DNA of 64,000 bases. Source: Photobacterium piscicola (GTDB taxonomy: Bacteria > Pseudomonadota > Gammaproteobacteria > Enterobacterales > Vibrionaceae). The notes beneath the pieces are model-generated. The model worked only from the letters and a program-made list of their open reading frames with translations, did no database searches and had not been told where the DNA came from. This document shows positions 1 through 9,628 of this stretch, piece after piece. The position numbers and the translations under genes are program-made. Each line of letters starts with the position of its first letter. Positions within the stretch are counted from its first letter, which is position 1. The stretch is from contig NZ_FUZI01000002.1 of NCBI RefSeq assembly GCF_900166965.1, positions 186,001 through 250,000 of the forward strand, in the 5' to 3' direction.

Positions 1-513
1 ATAAAATGGTTTTGTGGCGTTATCTTATTAAGCATAACGGCAGGCTGTACAACAGGAAAACCCAATAATGTTCAACCAGTGACTAATTTTGATATCAATC
101 GTTATTTAGGACAATGGTATGAAATAGCACGATTAGACCACAGCTTTGAACGAAACTTAGATCAAGTTACCGCCATTTATAGTTTAGAAACTAATAATAC
201 AATTAAAGTTATAAACAGTGGTTTTAATAGTGTTAATCAACAATGGCAACAGGCACAAGGCAAAGCTAAATTTGTTGACCAACCAAATCTTGGCCATCTT
301 AAAGTATCTTTCTTTGGCCCTTTTTATGGCAGCTATATTATCTTTGCACTTGAAGATGATTATTCAGCCGCATTAGTCAGTAGCTATAATTACGACTATC
401 TATGGATATTATCACGAAGCAAAAAACTCGATCCTGTGATACTCGAACGTTATCTTAATCGCGCTAAACTTGCAGGATTTGAGATTGAGAAGCTCATTTA
501 CCCACAGCAATAA
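1..513 (+). CDS. blc: Outer-membrane lipocalin Blc, 5' end missing
   Basis: The open frame runs in from the left edge of the window, so the true start lies outside it; a GTG at 79 is internal. The first visible residues are hydrophobic and end in SITAGC, a lipobox, so this is a lipoprotein whose Cys is the acylated N-terminus. The mature part carries the lipocalin signature GQWYEIARLDHSFER (GxW motif). Bacterial lipocalins of the Blc family are outer-membrane lipoproteins that bind fatty acids or lysophospholipids. The mature length of about 155 residues fits the family. It converges on the TauE-type gene. Truncation is due to the window edge, not to decay. Confidence 0.85.
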   Translation: MKWFCGVILLSITAGCTTGKPNNVQPVTNFDINRYLGQWYEIARLDHSFERNLDQVTAIYSLETNNTIKVINSGFNSVNQQWQQAQGKAKFVDQPNLGHLKVSFFGPFYGSYIIFALEDDYSAALVSSYNYDYLWILSRSKKLDPVILERYLNRAKLAGFEIEKLIYPQQ

Positions 514-548
514 CAGAGAAATCAGTAACGACTAATATTCATCAATAC

Positions 549-576
549 ATTAGGCATTACTGTGCTAATGCCTAAT
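549..576. terminator. Stem-loop between convergent blc and tauE-type genes
   Basis: An 11-bp perfect inverted repeat (ATTAGGCATTA / TAATGCCTAAT, 6-nt loop) lies between two convergent genes and overlaps the stop codon of the leftward gene. Neither side has a good U-tract, so it may act as a weak bidirectional terminator or only as an mRNA-end stabiliser. Confidence 0.4.
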
Positions 577-1297
577 TAAAAAGATGAAAGCCTTGTGATA
601 ATGCAACAACCGCAGATAACGAGCAAAGTCCTAACACACCATATTGCATTACTTGTTTTTTAACTTTATTACGCACACGATAAGCAAGCAAGCTCGCTAT
701 AATAGGTGCAGGTAACAACCAGACAATCGTATTGAAATCAGCCATCGAAAAACGGCCAGAGAAATGTAGCGCAGTCAGTGATACAATATTCGTCAAACAA
801 AAAAATGCAGCTAAGTTTGCTCGAATTTTTTCAGGTTCTTCATTTTGCATTAGTAAAGCAATAACGGGTCCACCGATACCTGTAGTGGTGCCAGTGATCC
901 CTGAAATAAAACCACCAATAAATAAATTACGAGGTGTGGGAGCTAAACGTAACTTTGCAAAGCTCAATATAACCGCCCCTAATACCGTTACACCCAGCAT
1001 AATTTCCAATTGATCAGTAGAGATCACCATTAATACATAAGCGGCAATAAAGATACCGGGCAAACGCCCTAAAAAAGCAAAAACCAAAAAACGAAGCGAT
1101 AAAGCGTGACGATATTGATACCACACAATTGCGGACATAAACATGCCAATAAAAATGATTGCGCACGGCATTAATCGTGGTTCAAGCAGAAGAATAAAAG
1201 GACCAACAAGGACCCCCATACCAAAACCAATCGTACTCTGAATGAAACACCCGCCAATAAAAACCAGCAAGCAAGTAATAAAAATAACAGGATCCAT
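572..1297 (-). CDS. TauE/SafE (DUF81) family membrane permease
   Basis: The protein has 241 residues and about seven or eight hydrophobic helices. The N-terminal motif FIGGCFIQSTIGFGMG and a second glycine-rich repeat (GGFISGITGTTTGIGGP) near residues 128-144 are the two half-repeats typical of the TauE/SafE family. Members export sulfite, sulfoacetate or other organic anions across the inner membrane. No sulfur gene is adjacent, so the substrate cannot be named. The gene stands alone and converges on the lipocalin gene. The length is normal and the frame intact. Confidence 0.8.
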   Translation of the reverse strand: MDPVIFITCLLVFIGGCFIQSTIGFGMGVLVGPFILLLEPRLMPCAIIFIGMFMSAIVWYQYRHALSLRFLVFAFLGRLPGIFIAAYVLMVISTDQLEIMLGVTVLGAVILSFAKLRLAPTPRNLFIGGFISGITGTTTGIGGPVIALLMQNEEPEKIRANLAAFFCLTNIVSLTALHFSGRFSMADFNTIVWLLPAPIIASLLAYRVRNKVKKQVMQYGVLGLCSLSAVVALSQGFHLFN

Positions 1298-1428
1298 AAC
1301 ATTCTTATAAGGGGAAATTCCCTTTTAGATCCTACACTTTATTTTTACCCATAAAGAACAATTAACACTTAACAAATGCAAGCTTAGATTGATAAGCACT
1401 CTTATCAAGTTTTGCTTAAGTGACTGAG

Positions 1429-3435
1429 CTAAACATTTTTAAACCATGTTAAAGCATCATTAAATGCCATCGGTTTAGCAAAATAGAATCCTTGGCAGAT
1501 ATGAATACCACACTGCTGCACAAACTGTTTTTCTGCTTCGTTTTCAACCCCTTCAGCAACTAATATACAACCTGTCACTTCACTTATTTTAGCCAGCAGC
1601 TGATATAAGTTTTTTTCACGATCGTGTTCGATATTGCCCAATAAAGCGCGATCTAACTTTACTTTATCAAAGTTAAACTTCAATAAATGAGGGAAAGACG
1701 CATAACCCGAACCAAAATCATCAATGGCAACCGTTATTCCTAATCCTTGCAATACCTCAATATTTTCTGATACCTGTTTGTCATCTTCAAGTATGGCTTC
1801 TTCTGTTATTTCTATTTCTAAATTCAACGGTGAAATAGAATAAAAACTTAAGCGTTCCACAAGATAGGCAATAATATGTTTATCTGACATTGTTTCAGCA
1901 GAAATATTAACTGCAATTTTGCAGCCATTATCAAGAGGCATTTTTTGCATGTCTTTTAGCACTAAATCAATAACCATTTTATCCAGTTGCTTCATCGCTC
2001 CGATTTGTTGAAAATCTTGAATAAATAATGGTGGTAATATTTTACCATCGACATCTTTATAACGAATCAGTGACTCAAACGATAATCCTTTATCATCATT
2101 TAAATTAATTTGAGGTTGATAAAACATCACAAACTCACCATGACTCAACATACGACTAACACGGCGGCTAATATCATGCTTACTCACATAACTCGCCATG
2201 GCTTGATTCACATCACCCAAAAATGATTTAAGCGTACTACGTCCAAGCTCATATTGCTGACTTATCGAGGTATTATTAGAACGACTTTTCCCTGCATAAT
2301 GCAGATAAAATGGGCGGTAAATAATAATCCCAATAACAACCACAATTACCTGTAATATCACGCCAGAGACACTGTGCTGAGTGGCGACATAACCACTAAG
2401 AAAAGGAGGTGTCATCCATTCCACAATGGTTGTCACTGGGTGTACTAATCCAGATGATATCGCACCATATACCACCACAAAACTTACCAAAGGCACGCAA
2501 ACAAAAGGGACAATTAATATTGGATTAAAAATAATCGGCAAACCAAACAGTAATAATTCATTGATATTAAAAATAACCAACGGCAATGCTGATAGTGCTA
2601 ATGTGATATGTCGTCTTTCTTTTGAAAATAATAAAATACAAAACAGCAGACTGATCATATTTCCAGAGCCGCCCATCGATAAGAAAGCATCATAAAACCC
2701 CTGCCCTAGCACATTTAAAGGGGCTTCTCCTGCTTGCCAATCAGCAATATTTTGTTGAGTAACTTCAAATAATTGCTGCTTTGTTCTAAAAAGAAAATTA
2801 TGTCCATTAATACCAATTGCACCTAATAAACCCAAAATAAATTGATAGGCTAAGCCGCCATAAAACGTCAATGGATTTGGAGCAATATAATTATGTATAT
2901 TTTGACTAAACGAGATCACAATCTTAGTTAATTCTTCTAACCCTACGGTTAATAAAAGAAAACAAAAAAAATGTAATACATGCTTATACAGCGTACTAAC
3001 AAAATCTAATCGAGAAGGATCGAGCGGAAAAAGACGAAAGGAAATACAGCATGATGCAGAAATAATAGCTGAAAGCAGTGCCACAAGTGGGTTATTAGGC
3101 AACCCGTTATGATCAGAGACTAAGCCATTGGGAACGGAGACTGCAATTAATAGTAATAGTGAATATGGCACAACAACCATAGCATTAACGCCATGTTTGG
3201 TGGCCAGATAGTAACTAGTGATTAAGCATAGTGCTATCGGGTAGATACCAATTAATAAATTAGAAAAATAAAAAAAATGATTAGCTAATTCACTTAGCTC
3301 AACCCACTTTAACGCATAACCAACAAATAATGTAATTGCATTACAAATAATTAAAGGCAGTAACAATAAAAAAACAATAGAAATATCACGGATATAATCG
3401 TTGTAATATGATTTTAATATTGATCTTTTGCTCAT
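1429..3435 (-). CDS. PTS EIIC-like membrane domain fused to an EAL c-di-GMP phosphodiesterase
   Basis: The protein has 668 residues. Residues about 15-375 form a polytopic domain resembling cellobiose/chitobiose EIIC: GGSGN at 255-259, NINE at 291-294 followed by FGLPIIFNP, and GINGHN at 208-213. The His and Glu that bind sugar in EIIC structures therefore seem kept. Residues about 425-668 form an EAL domain with FESLIR at 453-458, NIS at 510-512, EITEE at 541-545, DDFGSGY at 573-579, AEGVE at 628-632 and CQGFYFAKP. These are the metal and catalytic positions of active phosphodiesterases, although the motif reads ESL. No EIIA or EIIB is near, so a sugar-sensing rather than sugar-phosphorylating role is inferred. 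Confidence 0.82.
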   Translation of the reverse strand: MSKRSILKSYYNDYIRDISIVFLLLLPLIICNAITLFVGYALKWVELSELANHFFYFSNLLIGIYPIALCLITSYYLATKHGVNAMVVVPYSLLLLIAVSVPNGLVSDHNGLPNNPLVALLSAIISASCCISFRLFPLDPSRLDFVSTLYKHVLHFFCFLLLTVGLEELTKIVISFSQNIHNYIAPNPLTFYGGLAYQFILGLLGAIGINGHNFLFRTKQQLFEVTQQNIADWQAGEAPLNVLGQGFYDAFLSMGGSGNMISLLFCILLFSKERRHITLALSALPLVIFNINELLLFGLPIIFNPILIVPFVCVPLVSFVVVYGAISSGLVHPVTTIVEWMTPPFLSGYVATQHSVSGVILQVIVVVIGIIIYRPFYLHYAGKSRSNNTSISQQYELGRSTLKSFLGDVNQAMASYVSKHDISRRVSRMLSHGEFVMFYQPQINLNDDKGLSFESLIRYKDVDGKILPPLFIQDFQQIGAMKQLDKMVIDLVLKDMQKMPLDNGCKIAVNISAETMSDKHIIAYLVERLSFYSISPLNLEIEITEEAILEDDKQVSENIEVLQGLGITVAIDDFGSGYASFPHLLKFNFDKVKLDRALLGNIEHDREKNLYQLLAKISEVTGCILVAEGVENEAEKQFVQQCGIHICQGFYFAKPMAFNDALTWFKNV

Positions 3436-3536
3436 ATATTCACAGTCACAATAGAAGGGGTCTGGATTATATAGAGCAATAGTAAATGCTCAAGCAAAAA
3501 GAGTGTAACGAGTTATTACTGTTCTAAAATAAAGCT

Positions 3537-3564
3537 AAAAAAATACACACATAATGTGTGTATT
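3537..3564 (-). terminator. Rho-independent terminator of serC
   Basis: An 11-bp stem (AATACACACAT / ATGTGTGTATT) is followed on the minus strand by a run of seven T. It lies just downstream of the serC stop and separates serC from the EIIC-EAL gene. Confidence 0.8.
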
Positions 3565-3576
3565 CTACCTAGCAAT

Positions 3577-3597
3577 AGCGTTTAGCGTTTAGCGTTT
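3577..3597. repeat. Three tandem copies of a 7-bp unit (AGCGTTT)
   Basis: Three perfect head-to-tail copies abut and overlap the serC stop codon. A simple slippage repeat; no function is apparent. Confidence 0.75.
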
Positions 3598-4678
3598 ACG
3601 CATTATTTTTTTCAAACTTCTGCATAAAATCAACCAATGCTTGTACGCCCTCTAAAGGCATCGCATTATAAATTGAAGCACGCATACCACCGACAACACG
3701 GTGGCCTTTCAATGCTTTTAAGCCAGCGGCATCGGCTTGAGCTAAAAATGCCTCATCAAGATTCGAGTTTTTCAATTGAAATGGTACATTCATGATTGAG
3801 CGGTTATCCGCATGAACATTATTAATGTAGAAATGAGAGTGATCAATAAAATCATACAATAATTTTGCTTTCGCAAGATTACGTTGTTCCATTGCAGCCA
3901 CACCACCTACACTTTTAAGCCATTTAAATACTTCACCCGCTAAATACCATGCGAACGTCGGTGGAGTATTAAACATCGATTCTTTATCAACCAATACCGT
4001 ATAATCTAAAATACTCGGTAAAATTGATTTAGCTTTGCCTAATAAATCATCACGCACAATAACAATGGTTAATCCTGCAGGACCAATGTTCTTTTGGGCA
4101 CCAGCATAAATAACACCATATTTAGAGACATCAATTTGGCGAGATAAAATAGTGGATGACATATCAGCGACAATCGGTTTGTTCGTTATCGGTAAATCAC
4201 GAATTTCTATGCCATCGATAGTTTCATTTGGACAAAAATGCACAAACGCAGCATCATCAGAAAGTGACCATTCTGTTGCAGGTAAAATGGCTTTTTTGCC
4301 CTCTTTTATACAGGTGATATCAACATTATTAGGCTGACAATATTTTGCTGCTTCTTCAACAGCACTGTGAGCCCAAAAACCACCATCCATATAATCTGCG
4401 GTGGTTGCTTCACCTAATAAATTAAGAGGCACAGCCGCAAATTGACCACGAGCGCCACCATGACAAAATAAGACATGGTAATTAGCAGGAATATTCAGTA
4501 AATCACGTAAATCTTGTTCTGATTGAGCGGCAACCGCAAGAAACTCTTTACTACGGTGGCTGATTTCCATAACGGAAGTGCCTAAACCCTGCCAGTTAAT
4601 TAATTCTTGCTGGGCTTGCGCCATAACATCTGCGGGAATCATTGCCGGACCGGCACAAAAGTTATAAACCTTATCCAT
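3596..4678 (-). CDS. serC: Phosphoserine/phosphohydroxythreonine aminotransferase
   Basis: SerC is a cytosolic PLP enzyme that transaminates 3-phosphohydroxypyruvate to phosphoserine in serine synthesis and serves an equivalent step in pyridoxal phosphate synthesis. The 360-residue length is that of the family. The start [10 protein letters not shown], the [10 protein letters not shown] loop near 73-82 and [10 protein letters not shown] with the PLP-binding Lys at 196 are diagnostic. The C-terminus has the conserved [14 protein letters not shown] substrate loop. The gene sits alone between gyrA and the EIIC-EAL gene, on the same strand, with its own terminator. In E. coli serC lies beside aroA; here it does not. 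Confidence 0.96.
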   Translation of the reverse strand: MDKVYNFCAGPAMIPADVMAQAQQELINWQGLGTSVMEISHRSKEFLAVAAQSEQDLRDLLNIPANYHVLFCHGGARGQFAAVPLNLLGEATTADYMDGGFWAHSAVEEAAKYCQPNNVDITCIKEGKKAILPATEWSLSDDAAFVHFCPNETIDGIEIRDLPITNKPIVADMSSTILSRQIDVSKYGVIYAGAQKNIGPAGLTIVIVRDDLLGKAKSILPSILDYTVLVDKESMFNTPPTFAWYLAGEVFKWLKSVGGVAAMEQRNLAKAKLLYDFIDHSHFYINNVHADNRSIMNVPFQLKNSNLDEAFLAQADAAGLKALKGHRVVGGMRASIYNAMPLEGVQALVDFMQKFEKNNA

Positions 4679-4890
4679 AATGTTGTACTTGCTCCTGCTC
4701 GAGTGACAAAATAAAAATTAACTGCTTCATAAAGCTAATAGCATCACAATCGGTACTACTTTTAGCATTACAAAACAGACAGTAAAGATAAATCTCAACA
4801 TTGTGACAGATATCATTCATTTATTTTTACACCTTTATTGCGTAACTTTAAAGTGTTAATTAGCGATTCGTTGTTTATAAATATGTAGGC

Positions 4891-4918
4891 AAAAAAAAAC
4901 GCAGCCATTTGGCTGCGT
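4891..4918 (-). terminator. Rho-independent terminator of gyrA
   Basis: An 8-bp GC-rich stem (ACGCAGCC / GGCTGCGT, loop ATTT) is followed on the minus strand by at least eight T. It lies about 28 bp beyond the gyrA stop. Confidence 0.88.
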
Positions 4919-4945
4919 CTTGTTCAGAATAAAGCACTATAGGGC

Positions 4946-7612
4946 TTACTCTTGCTCGGTTGAATCACCTGATTCTGCATCTGTTGCTGGTAGTTCTGTA
5001 TTTTCAACAGTCTCACCATCAACTAATTCAGCATCTTCAATTAATTCAACTTCTGCTGGCTCATCAATACGCTGTAAGCCAACAACTTTTTCGTCTTCAG
5101 CAGTACGAATAAGTGTAACACCTTGAGTATTACGACCTACACGGCTAACTTCAGCAACACGAGTTCGAACTAATGTACCACCATTGGTGATCATCATAAA
5201 TTCGTCGCCGTCTTCAGCTTGAACAGCACCAACAACGCTACCGTTACGCTCAGAGACTTTAATTGAAACTACACCTTGAGTGGCACGGCTCTTCGCCGGG
5301 TACTCAGCAAGGCCAGTACGCTTACCATAACCATTTTCAGTTACTGTAAGAATATCACCTTCGTTGTGTGGCACAATTAGTGAAACAACTTTATCGCCTT
5401 CTGCAAGTTTGATACCACGCACACCAGCCGCAGTACGACCCATGCCGCGAACACCACCTTTCGCATTGCCTTCAGCATCAATCACTGGGCTTTCGTAGAA
5501 ACGCACTACTTTACCGTATGCTGAGAACAGCATGATATCGCAGTCACCATCAGTAACATCAACACCAATCAATGAATCGCCTTCGCGTAGGTTTACGGCA
5601 ATAATACCGGCACTACGAGGACGACTAAAGTCGGTTAATGGCGTTTTCTTCACCGTACCATCAGCGGTTGCCATAAAGACAAACTTGTCTTCTGTGTATT
5701 CACGCACAGGAAGAATCGCAGTAATACGCTCATCTTCTTCTAGTGGTAAAATATTCACAATTGGCTTACCACGAGCAGTACGGCTCGCTAATGGTAATTG
5801 GTATACCTTCAGCCAGTACATACGACCGCGGCTTGAGAAACATAGAATCGTGTCATGGGTGTTAGCTACCAACAAACGTTCAATGAAGTCTTCTTCCTTC
5901 ATGCGCGTTGCTGCTTTACCTTTACCACCACGACGCTGTGCTTCGTAATCGCTTAGAATTTGATACTTAACATAACCTTCGTGAGAAAGCGTAACAACAA
6001 CATCTTCTTTAGTGATCAGATCTTCTAAATCAATATCATTGCTTGCCGCTGTGATTTCAGTACGACGTTCATCGTTAAACTGTTCTTTCACTAGCTCTAA
6101 TTCTTCACGGATCACTTCCATCAAACGCTCAGAGCTTGATAGAATAAACATAAGCTCAGCGATTTCTTCAAGAAGTTGCTTATATTCTTCAAGAATTTTG
6201 CCGTGCTCAAGACCCGTTAGCTTATGTAAGCGAAGGTCAAGAATAGCTTGTGCTTGTTGCTCAGTTAAGTGGTATAGATTATCACGAATACCAAATTGCT
6301 CTTCTAGCCAATCTGGACGCGCAGCATCAGTACCTGCACGCTCAAGCATCGCTGCAACATTACCTAACTGCCAGCCACGAGCAACAAGTGCTGCTTTAGC
6401 TTCTGCTGGTGTATTTGCATTACGAACTAATTCAATAATTTCGTCGATGTTTGCAAGAGCAAGCGCTAAACCTTCAAGAATATGAGCACGATCACGCGCT
6501 TTACGCAATTCAAAAATAGTACGACGCGTCACCACTTCACGGCGGTGATTAACGAAGCACTTAATCATTTCTTTAAGGTTAAAGATCTTTGGTTGGCCAT
6601 TATCAAGCGCAACCATGTTGATACCAAATGTTGTTTGCAATTGCGTTTGAGCATAAAGATTGTTCAGAACAACTTCACCAACCGCATCACGCTTACATTC
6701 GATAACAATACGCATGCCGTCTTTATCAGACTCATCACGTAATGCGCTAATGCCTTCAACTTTTTTATCTTTAACAAGCTCAGCAATTTTTTCAATCAAA
6801 CGCGCTTTGTTAACTTGATAAGGAATCTCATGAACAATAATGGTTTCACGACCATTCTTTTCAGTTTCGATTTCAGCTTTGGCGCGCATGTAAACTTTAC
6901 CGCGACCAGTATGGTAAGCATCAACAATACCTTTACGGCCATTGATCATCGCAGCAGTTGGGAAGTCAGGGCCTGGAATATATTCCATTAGCTGATCAAT
7001 AGTGATGCTCTCATCATTGATATACGCTAAACAACCGTCAATCACTTCGCCAAGATTATGGGGTGGTATATTCGTTGCCATACCTACCGCAATACCAGAA
7101 GAACCGTTCACTAATAAGTTAGGGATCTTTGTTGGTAAAACAGCTGGTATTTGCTCGGTTCCATCATAGTTAGGAACGTAATCAACCGTTTCTTTGTCTA
7201 AATCAGCCAATAATTCATGGGCAATTTTAGACATACGGACTTCGGTATAACGCATCGCAGCGGCAGAGTCGCCATCGATTGAACCGAAGTTACCTTGACC
7301 ATCTACGAGCATGTAGCGAAGTGAGAACGGTTGCGCCATACGTACAATAGTATCGTATACAGCACTATCACCGTGTGGGTGATACTTACCGATAACATCA
7401 CCTACCACACGGGCAGATTTCTTATATGCTTTATTCCAGTCATTGCCTAGCACATTCATCGCGAATAAAACGCGGCGGTGCACAGGCTTAAGGCCATCAC
7501 GCACATCAGGAAGAGCACGACCAACGATAACTGACATCGCATAGTCGAGATAAGAGCTTTTCAGCTCCTCTTCAATATTTATGGGCGTGATCTCTTTTGC
7601 AAGATCGCTCAT
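4946..7612 (-). CDS. gyrA: DNA gyrase subunit A
   Basis: GyrA is the breakage-reunion subunit of DNA gyrase, acting as GyrA2GyrB2 to introduce negative supercoils. The 888-residue protein has the winged-helix region with [11 protein letters not shown] at 78-88 and MRYTE at 120-124; Tyr122 is the DNA-linking tyrosine. The quinolone-determining positions are Ser83 and Asp87, the susceptible state in E. coli. The GyrA-box (QRRGGKG) lies in the C-terminal beta-pinwheel and the last 40 residues are strongly acidic, as in other gammaproteobacteria. It is monocistronic, with its own terminator. Confidence 0.98.
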   Translation of the reverse strand: MSDLAKEITPINIEEELKSSYLDYAMSVIVGRALPDVRDGLKPVHRRVLFAMNVLGNDWNKAYKKSARVVGDVIGKYHPHGDSAVYDTIVRMAQPFSLRYMLVDGQGNFGSIDGDSAAAMRYTEVRMSKIAHELLADLDKETVDYVPNYDGTEQIPAVLPTKIPNLLVNGSSGIAVGMATNIPPHNLGEVIDGCLAYINDESITIDQLMEYIPGPDFPTAAMINGRKGIVDAYHTGRGKVYMRAKAEIETEKNGRETIIVHEIPYQVNKARLIEKIAELVKDKKVEGISALRDESDKDGMRIVIECKRDAVGEVVLNNLYAQTQLQTTFGINMVALDNGQPKIFNLKEMIKCFVNHRREVVTRRTIFELRKARDRAHILEGLALALANIDEIIELVRNANTPAEAKAALVARGWQLGNVAAMLERAGTDAARPDWLEEQFGIRDNLYHLTEQQAQAILDLRLHKLTGLEHGKILEEYKQLLEEIAELMFILSSSERLMEVIREELELVKEQFNDERRTEITAASNDIDLEDLITKEDVVVTLSHEGYVKYQILSDYEAQRRGGKGKAATRMKEEDFIERLLVANTHDTILCFSSRGRMYWLKVYQLPLASRTARGKPIVNILPLEEDERITAILPVREYTEDKFVFMATADGTVKKTPLTDFSRPRSAGIIAVNLREGDSLIGVDVTDGDCDIMLFSAYGKVVRFYESPVIDAEGNAKGGVRGMGRTAAGVRGIKLAEGDKVVSLIVPHNEGDILTVTENGYGKRTGLAEYPAKSRATQGVVSIKVSERNGSVVGAVQAEDGDEFMMITNGGTLVRTRVAEVSRVGRNTQGVTLIRTAEDEKVVGLQRIDEPAEVELIEDAELVDGETVENTELPATDAESGDSTEQE

Positions 7613-8101
7613 GGAGCCAATATCCCTCAGGTAATTTCTGTCGTATTTTTATACGTGCAAGGTGCAATAATATAGCATATTTCAGCCCTAATAGGCACAC
7701 CTTTCACGACTTATGTTATGAGTAATTTAGCGGAATTTATAGAAAACAGAAACAAACATCGTCACATCTGAGGATTAATCACACATCACTGTTTATTTAT
7801 TGTTCATTATACCAACTATCTTAAACTACTCTTTTTAACCTACAGAGTATGTAACCATTTGTAAAAACAAGATGTAACACCGCTTTATATATGGAACAGC
7901 TTAAAATTAACAAAATAAAATCAAAAATGCGACATTTGACCATTTATTCATCATTAATATTGCGCACACTATTGTCGATGATAAAACATAAGTACCACGA
8001 ATATATTTTAATACTAGTAAAGATGTTGATGTTACAAATAACAATATCATTCAATTGAACATTCTATGCCACATTCGCATAGAGTCACTGAGGATAAAGT
8101 C
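7613..8101. other. Intergenic region between divergent gyrA and a small ORF
   Basis: About 490 bp of AT-rich sequence with no convincing ORF. It must hold the gyrA promoter (leftward) and the promoter of the small gene at 8102 (rightward). I could not assign a sigma-70 promoter with confidence. Confidence 0.5.
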
Positions 8102-8245
8102 ATGGGTACAGCAATTAATGTGATTGGTCTATCAATCATTATTGGTAAATACATTCTAATGCTCATACTTGCGATTACCACCCTATTTGGCGGTATTTTC
8201 TCACCTGAACTCATTCCTGCAACAATTAGCAGTTTTAATGAGTAA
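8102..8245 (+). CDS. Small hydrophobic protein, 47 residues, unknown function
   Basis: An ATG at 8102 is preceded by AGGA at 8091-8094 with a 7-nt spacer, an ideal ribosome-binding site. The frame gives 47 residues ending at TAA (8243-8245). Residues about 5-32 are almost uninterrupted hydrophobic (VIGLSIIIGKYILMLILAI), enough for one long or two short membrane helices, followed by a short polar tail with Pro and Glu. A GC-rich hairpin follows 11 bp after the stop, giving a self-contained unit. I do not recognise the family. The neighbours gyrA and ubiG do not suggest a role. The start context is the main evidence that it is real. Confidence 0.55.
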   Translation: MGTAINVIGLSIIIGKYILMLILAITTLFGGIFSPELIPATISSFNE

Positions 8246-8255
8246 TTTGTGATAT

Positions 8256-8282
8256 CGCCAAGTAATACTACTGTGCTTGGCG
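8256..8282 (+). terminator. Hairpin after the small membrane-protein ORF
   Basis: A 7-bp stem (CGCCAAG / CTTGGCG) with a 13-nt loop lies 11 bp after the stop at 8245. The U-tract is poor (a T5 occurs about 30 bp further on), so termination strength is uncertain. Confidence 0.4.
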
Positions 8283-8406
8283 AGCCGCATCCTAACGATG
8301 ATGGTCATCAGATTTTTCTATTTGTGTTTACTACAGTTATTCTTTGCATCGACTCGTTTATTTCGCATAATAGCCGTTATCAATTAAGGAAAATGGCACC
8401 ACTAAA

Positions 8407-9117
8407 ATGACCAAATCACGTAATGTTGACCTTGCAGAAATCGAAAAGTTTGAACAAATAGCTTCGCGTTGGTGGGATCTTGAAGGTGAATTTAAACCGC
8501 TTCACCAAATTAACCCTTTACGTTTAAATTATATCATTGACCATGCTAATGGTTTATTTGGCAAAAAAGTCCTCGATGTGGGTTGTGGTGGTGGCATTTT
8601 AGCTGAAAGCATGGCGATTGAAGGCGCCCATGTAACTGGACTTGATATGGGTAAAGAACCATTAATGGTCGCTAAGTTACATGCTTTAGAAACAGGTGCC
8701 AAACTTGACTATGTTCAATGTACGGCAGAAGAGCATGCTGAGCATCATCACCAAGCTTACGATGTCGTTACCTGTATGGAAATGCTTGAACATGTTCCGG
8801 ATCCCGCATCGGTCATTGCTTCATGTGCAAAAATGGTCAAACCTGGCGGGCATGTGTTCTTTTCTACATTAAACCGTAATATTAAATCATATTTATTTGC
8901 AATTGTTGGCGCTGAACATGTCATGAAACTAGTACCGAAAGGTACCCATGATCATCAAAAGTTTATTCGCCCATCAGAACTCATCGCTATGGTAGATAAA
9001 ACACCATTACAAGATCGTCATATTATTGGACTTCACTACAATCCTCTGACTAACATCTATAGTCTAGGTAATAACGTTGATGTGAATTATATCGTCCATA
9101 CAATTAAACCAATGTAA
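8407..9117 (+). CDS. ubiG: Ubiquinone biosynthesis O-methyltransferase
   Basis: UbiG carries out both O-methylations in ubiquinone synthesis, using S-adenosylmethionine at the cytoplasmic membrane. The 236-residue protein has the family's N-terminal [22 protein letters not shown] motif I as [12 protein letters not shown] near 57-68, and the post-I acidic residue in GLDMG. The motif [11 protein letters not shown] near 120-130 and the C-terminal GLHYNPLTN are strongly conserved. The start is chosen by homology; the nearest AAGGA (8386-8390) is 16 nt upstream, rather far. A five-codon ATG frame (8393-8410) overlaps the start as ATGA and could couple translation. Confidence 0.95.
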   Translation: MTKSRNVDLAEIEKFEQIASRWWDLEGEFKPLHQINPLRLNYIIDHANGLFGKKVLDVGCGGGILAESMAIEGAHVTGLDMGKEPLMVAKLHALETGAKLDYVQCTAEEHAEHHHQAYDVVTCMEMLEHVPDPASVIASCAKMVKPGGHVFFSTLNRNIKSYLFAIVGAEHVMKLVPKGTHDHQKFIRPSELIAMVDKTPLQDRHIIGLHYNPLTNIYSLGNNVDVNYIVHTIKPM

Positions 9118-9147
9118 TTAATCCCGACTAATGTCACTATCAATATT

Positions 9148-9171
9148 AAAGGAGATCAGTTTTTCTCCTTT
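9148..9171 (+). terminator. Possible terminator of ubiG
   Basis: An 8-bp stem (AAAGGAGA / TCTCCTTT) with an 8-nt loop begins 30 bp after the ubiG stop. It lacks a long U-tract beyond the final TTT. Confidence 0.4.
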
Positions 9172-9427
9172 AGCTACATTCTACTAACAAACACCAAGCC
9201 TTTATTATTCTAGTGACCAAAAAAAACCAGTAAGATCAAGGGTTATTAATATCTTATTTAGCTAAAAATTCACCATTTCACTGACTCAAATTCGTTCTAA
9301 AAAAGCAATAAAAATAAATTTTATTTATCTAAAAAAATAACTGAAAAAGCATTGATTTTTACTATCTATTTGATGCTATTCGCTGCATCAGTGAGTTGGT
9401 ACTAACTTTTTTATTGAAATCCCCATG

Positions 9428-9436
9428 TTATCCACA
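9428..9436 (+). promoter_or_regulatory. DnaA box upstream of nrdA
   Basis: TTATCCACA is a perfect match to the high-affinity DnaA consensus TTATNCACA, about 190 bp upstream of nrdA. The E. coli nrdAB promoter is also controlled by DnaA boxes, so the same replication-linked control is inferred. Confidence 0.6.
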
Positions 9437-9473
9437 GCTGCTCAAAAAATACCATCTTGCAAAACCACGCATT

Positions 9474-9489
9474 CACCACTATCTTGTAA
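9474..9489 (+). promoter_or_regulatory. NrdR box 1 (candidate)
   Basis: The core CACTATCTTG matches 8 of 10 core positions of the NrdR consensus (acaCwAtATaTwGtgt). The centre lies exactly 32 bp from the second box; paired NrdR boxes about three helical turns apart are the norm upstream of nrd operons. Confidence 0.5.
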
Positions 9490-9505
9490 GCACTTTCGCT
9501 CAACA

Positions 9506-9521
9506 CCCCAACATGTAGTGT
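9506..9521 (+). promoter_or_regulatory. NrdR box 2 (candidate)
   Basis: The core CAACATGTAG matches 8 of 10 core positions of the NrdR consensus and is followed by the conserved TGT. It pairs with the box at 9474 at a 32-bp spacing, which supports both. Confidence 0.6.
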
Positions 9522-9628
9522 TTTTGCCGAATAACAATATTTAAAATAAAGATCACATTCTTTGCTAATCTAATAGATAAATTGCAAAAAAATATCATCT
9601 GCAAGGAAAACTGGGAAAATAATAACAA

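Larger units (their letters stand above)
9118..9628. other. Regulatory region between ubiG and nrdA
   Basis: No ORF of note. It holds an 8-bp hairpin at 9148-9171 (AAAGGAGA / TCTCCTTT) that may end the ubiG transcript, then AT-rich sequence, then a DnaA box (9428) and two NrdR-like boxes (9474 and 9506) ahead of nrdA. Confidence 0.6.

Noticed and set aside
1309..1324. Palindrome AAGGGGAAATTCCCTT just upstream of the TauE-type gene
   Set aside because: Short stem in the untranslated leader; could be chance in a region this AT-rich, and no riboswitch fold was found around it.
4920..6742. Several plus-strand frames of 60-157 codons across gyrA
   Set aside because: They are antisense frames within a strongly conserved gene, with Ser/Arg-rich composition and no ribosome sites.
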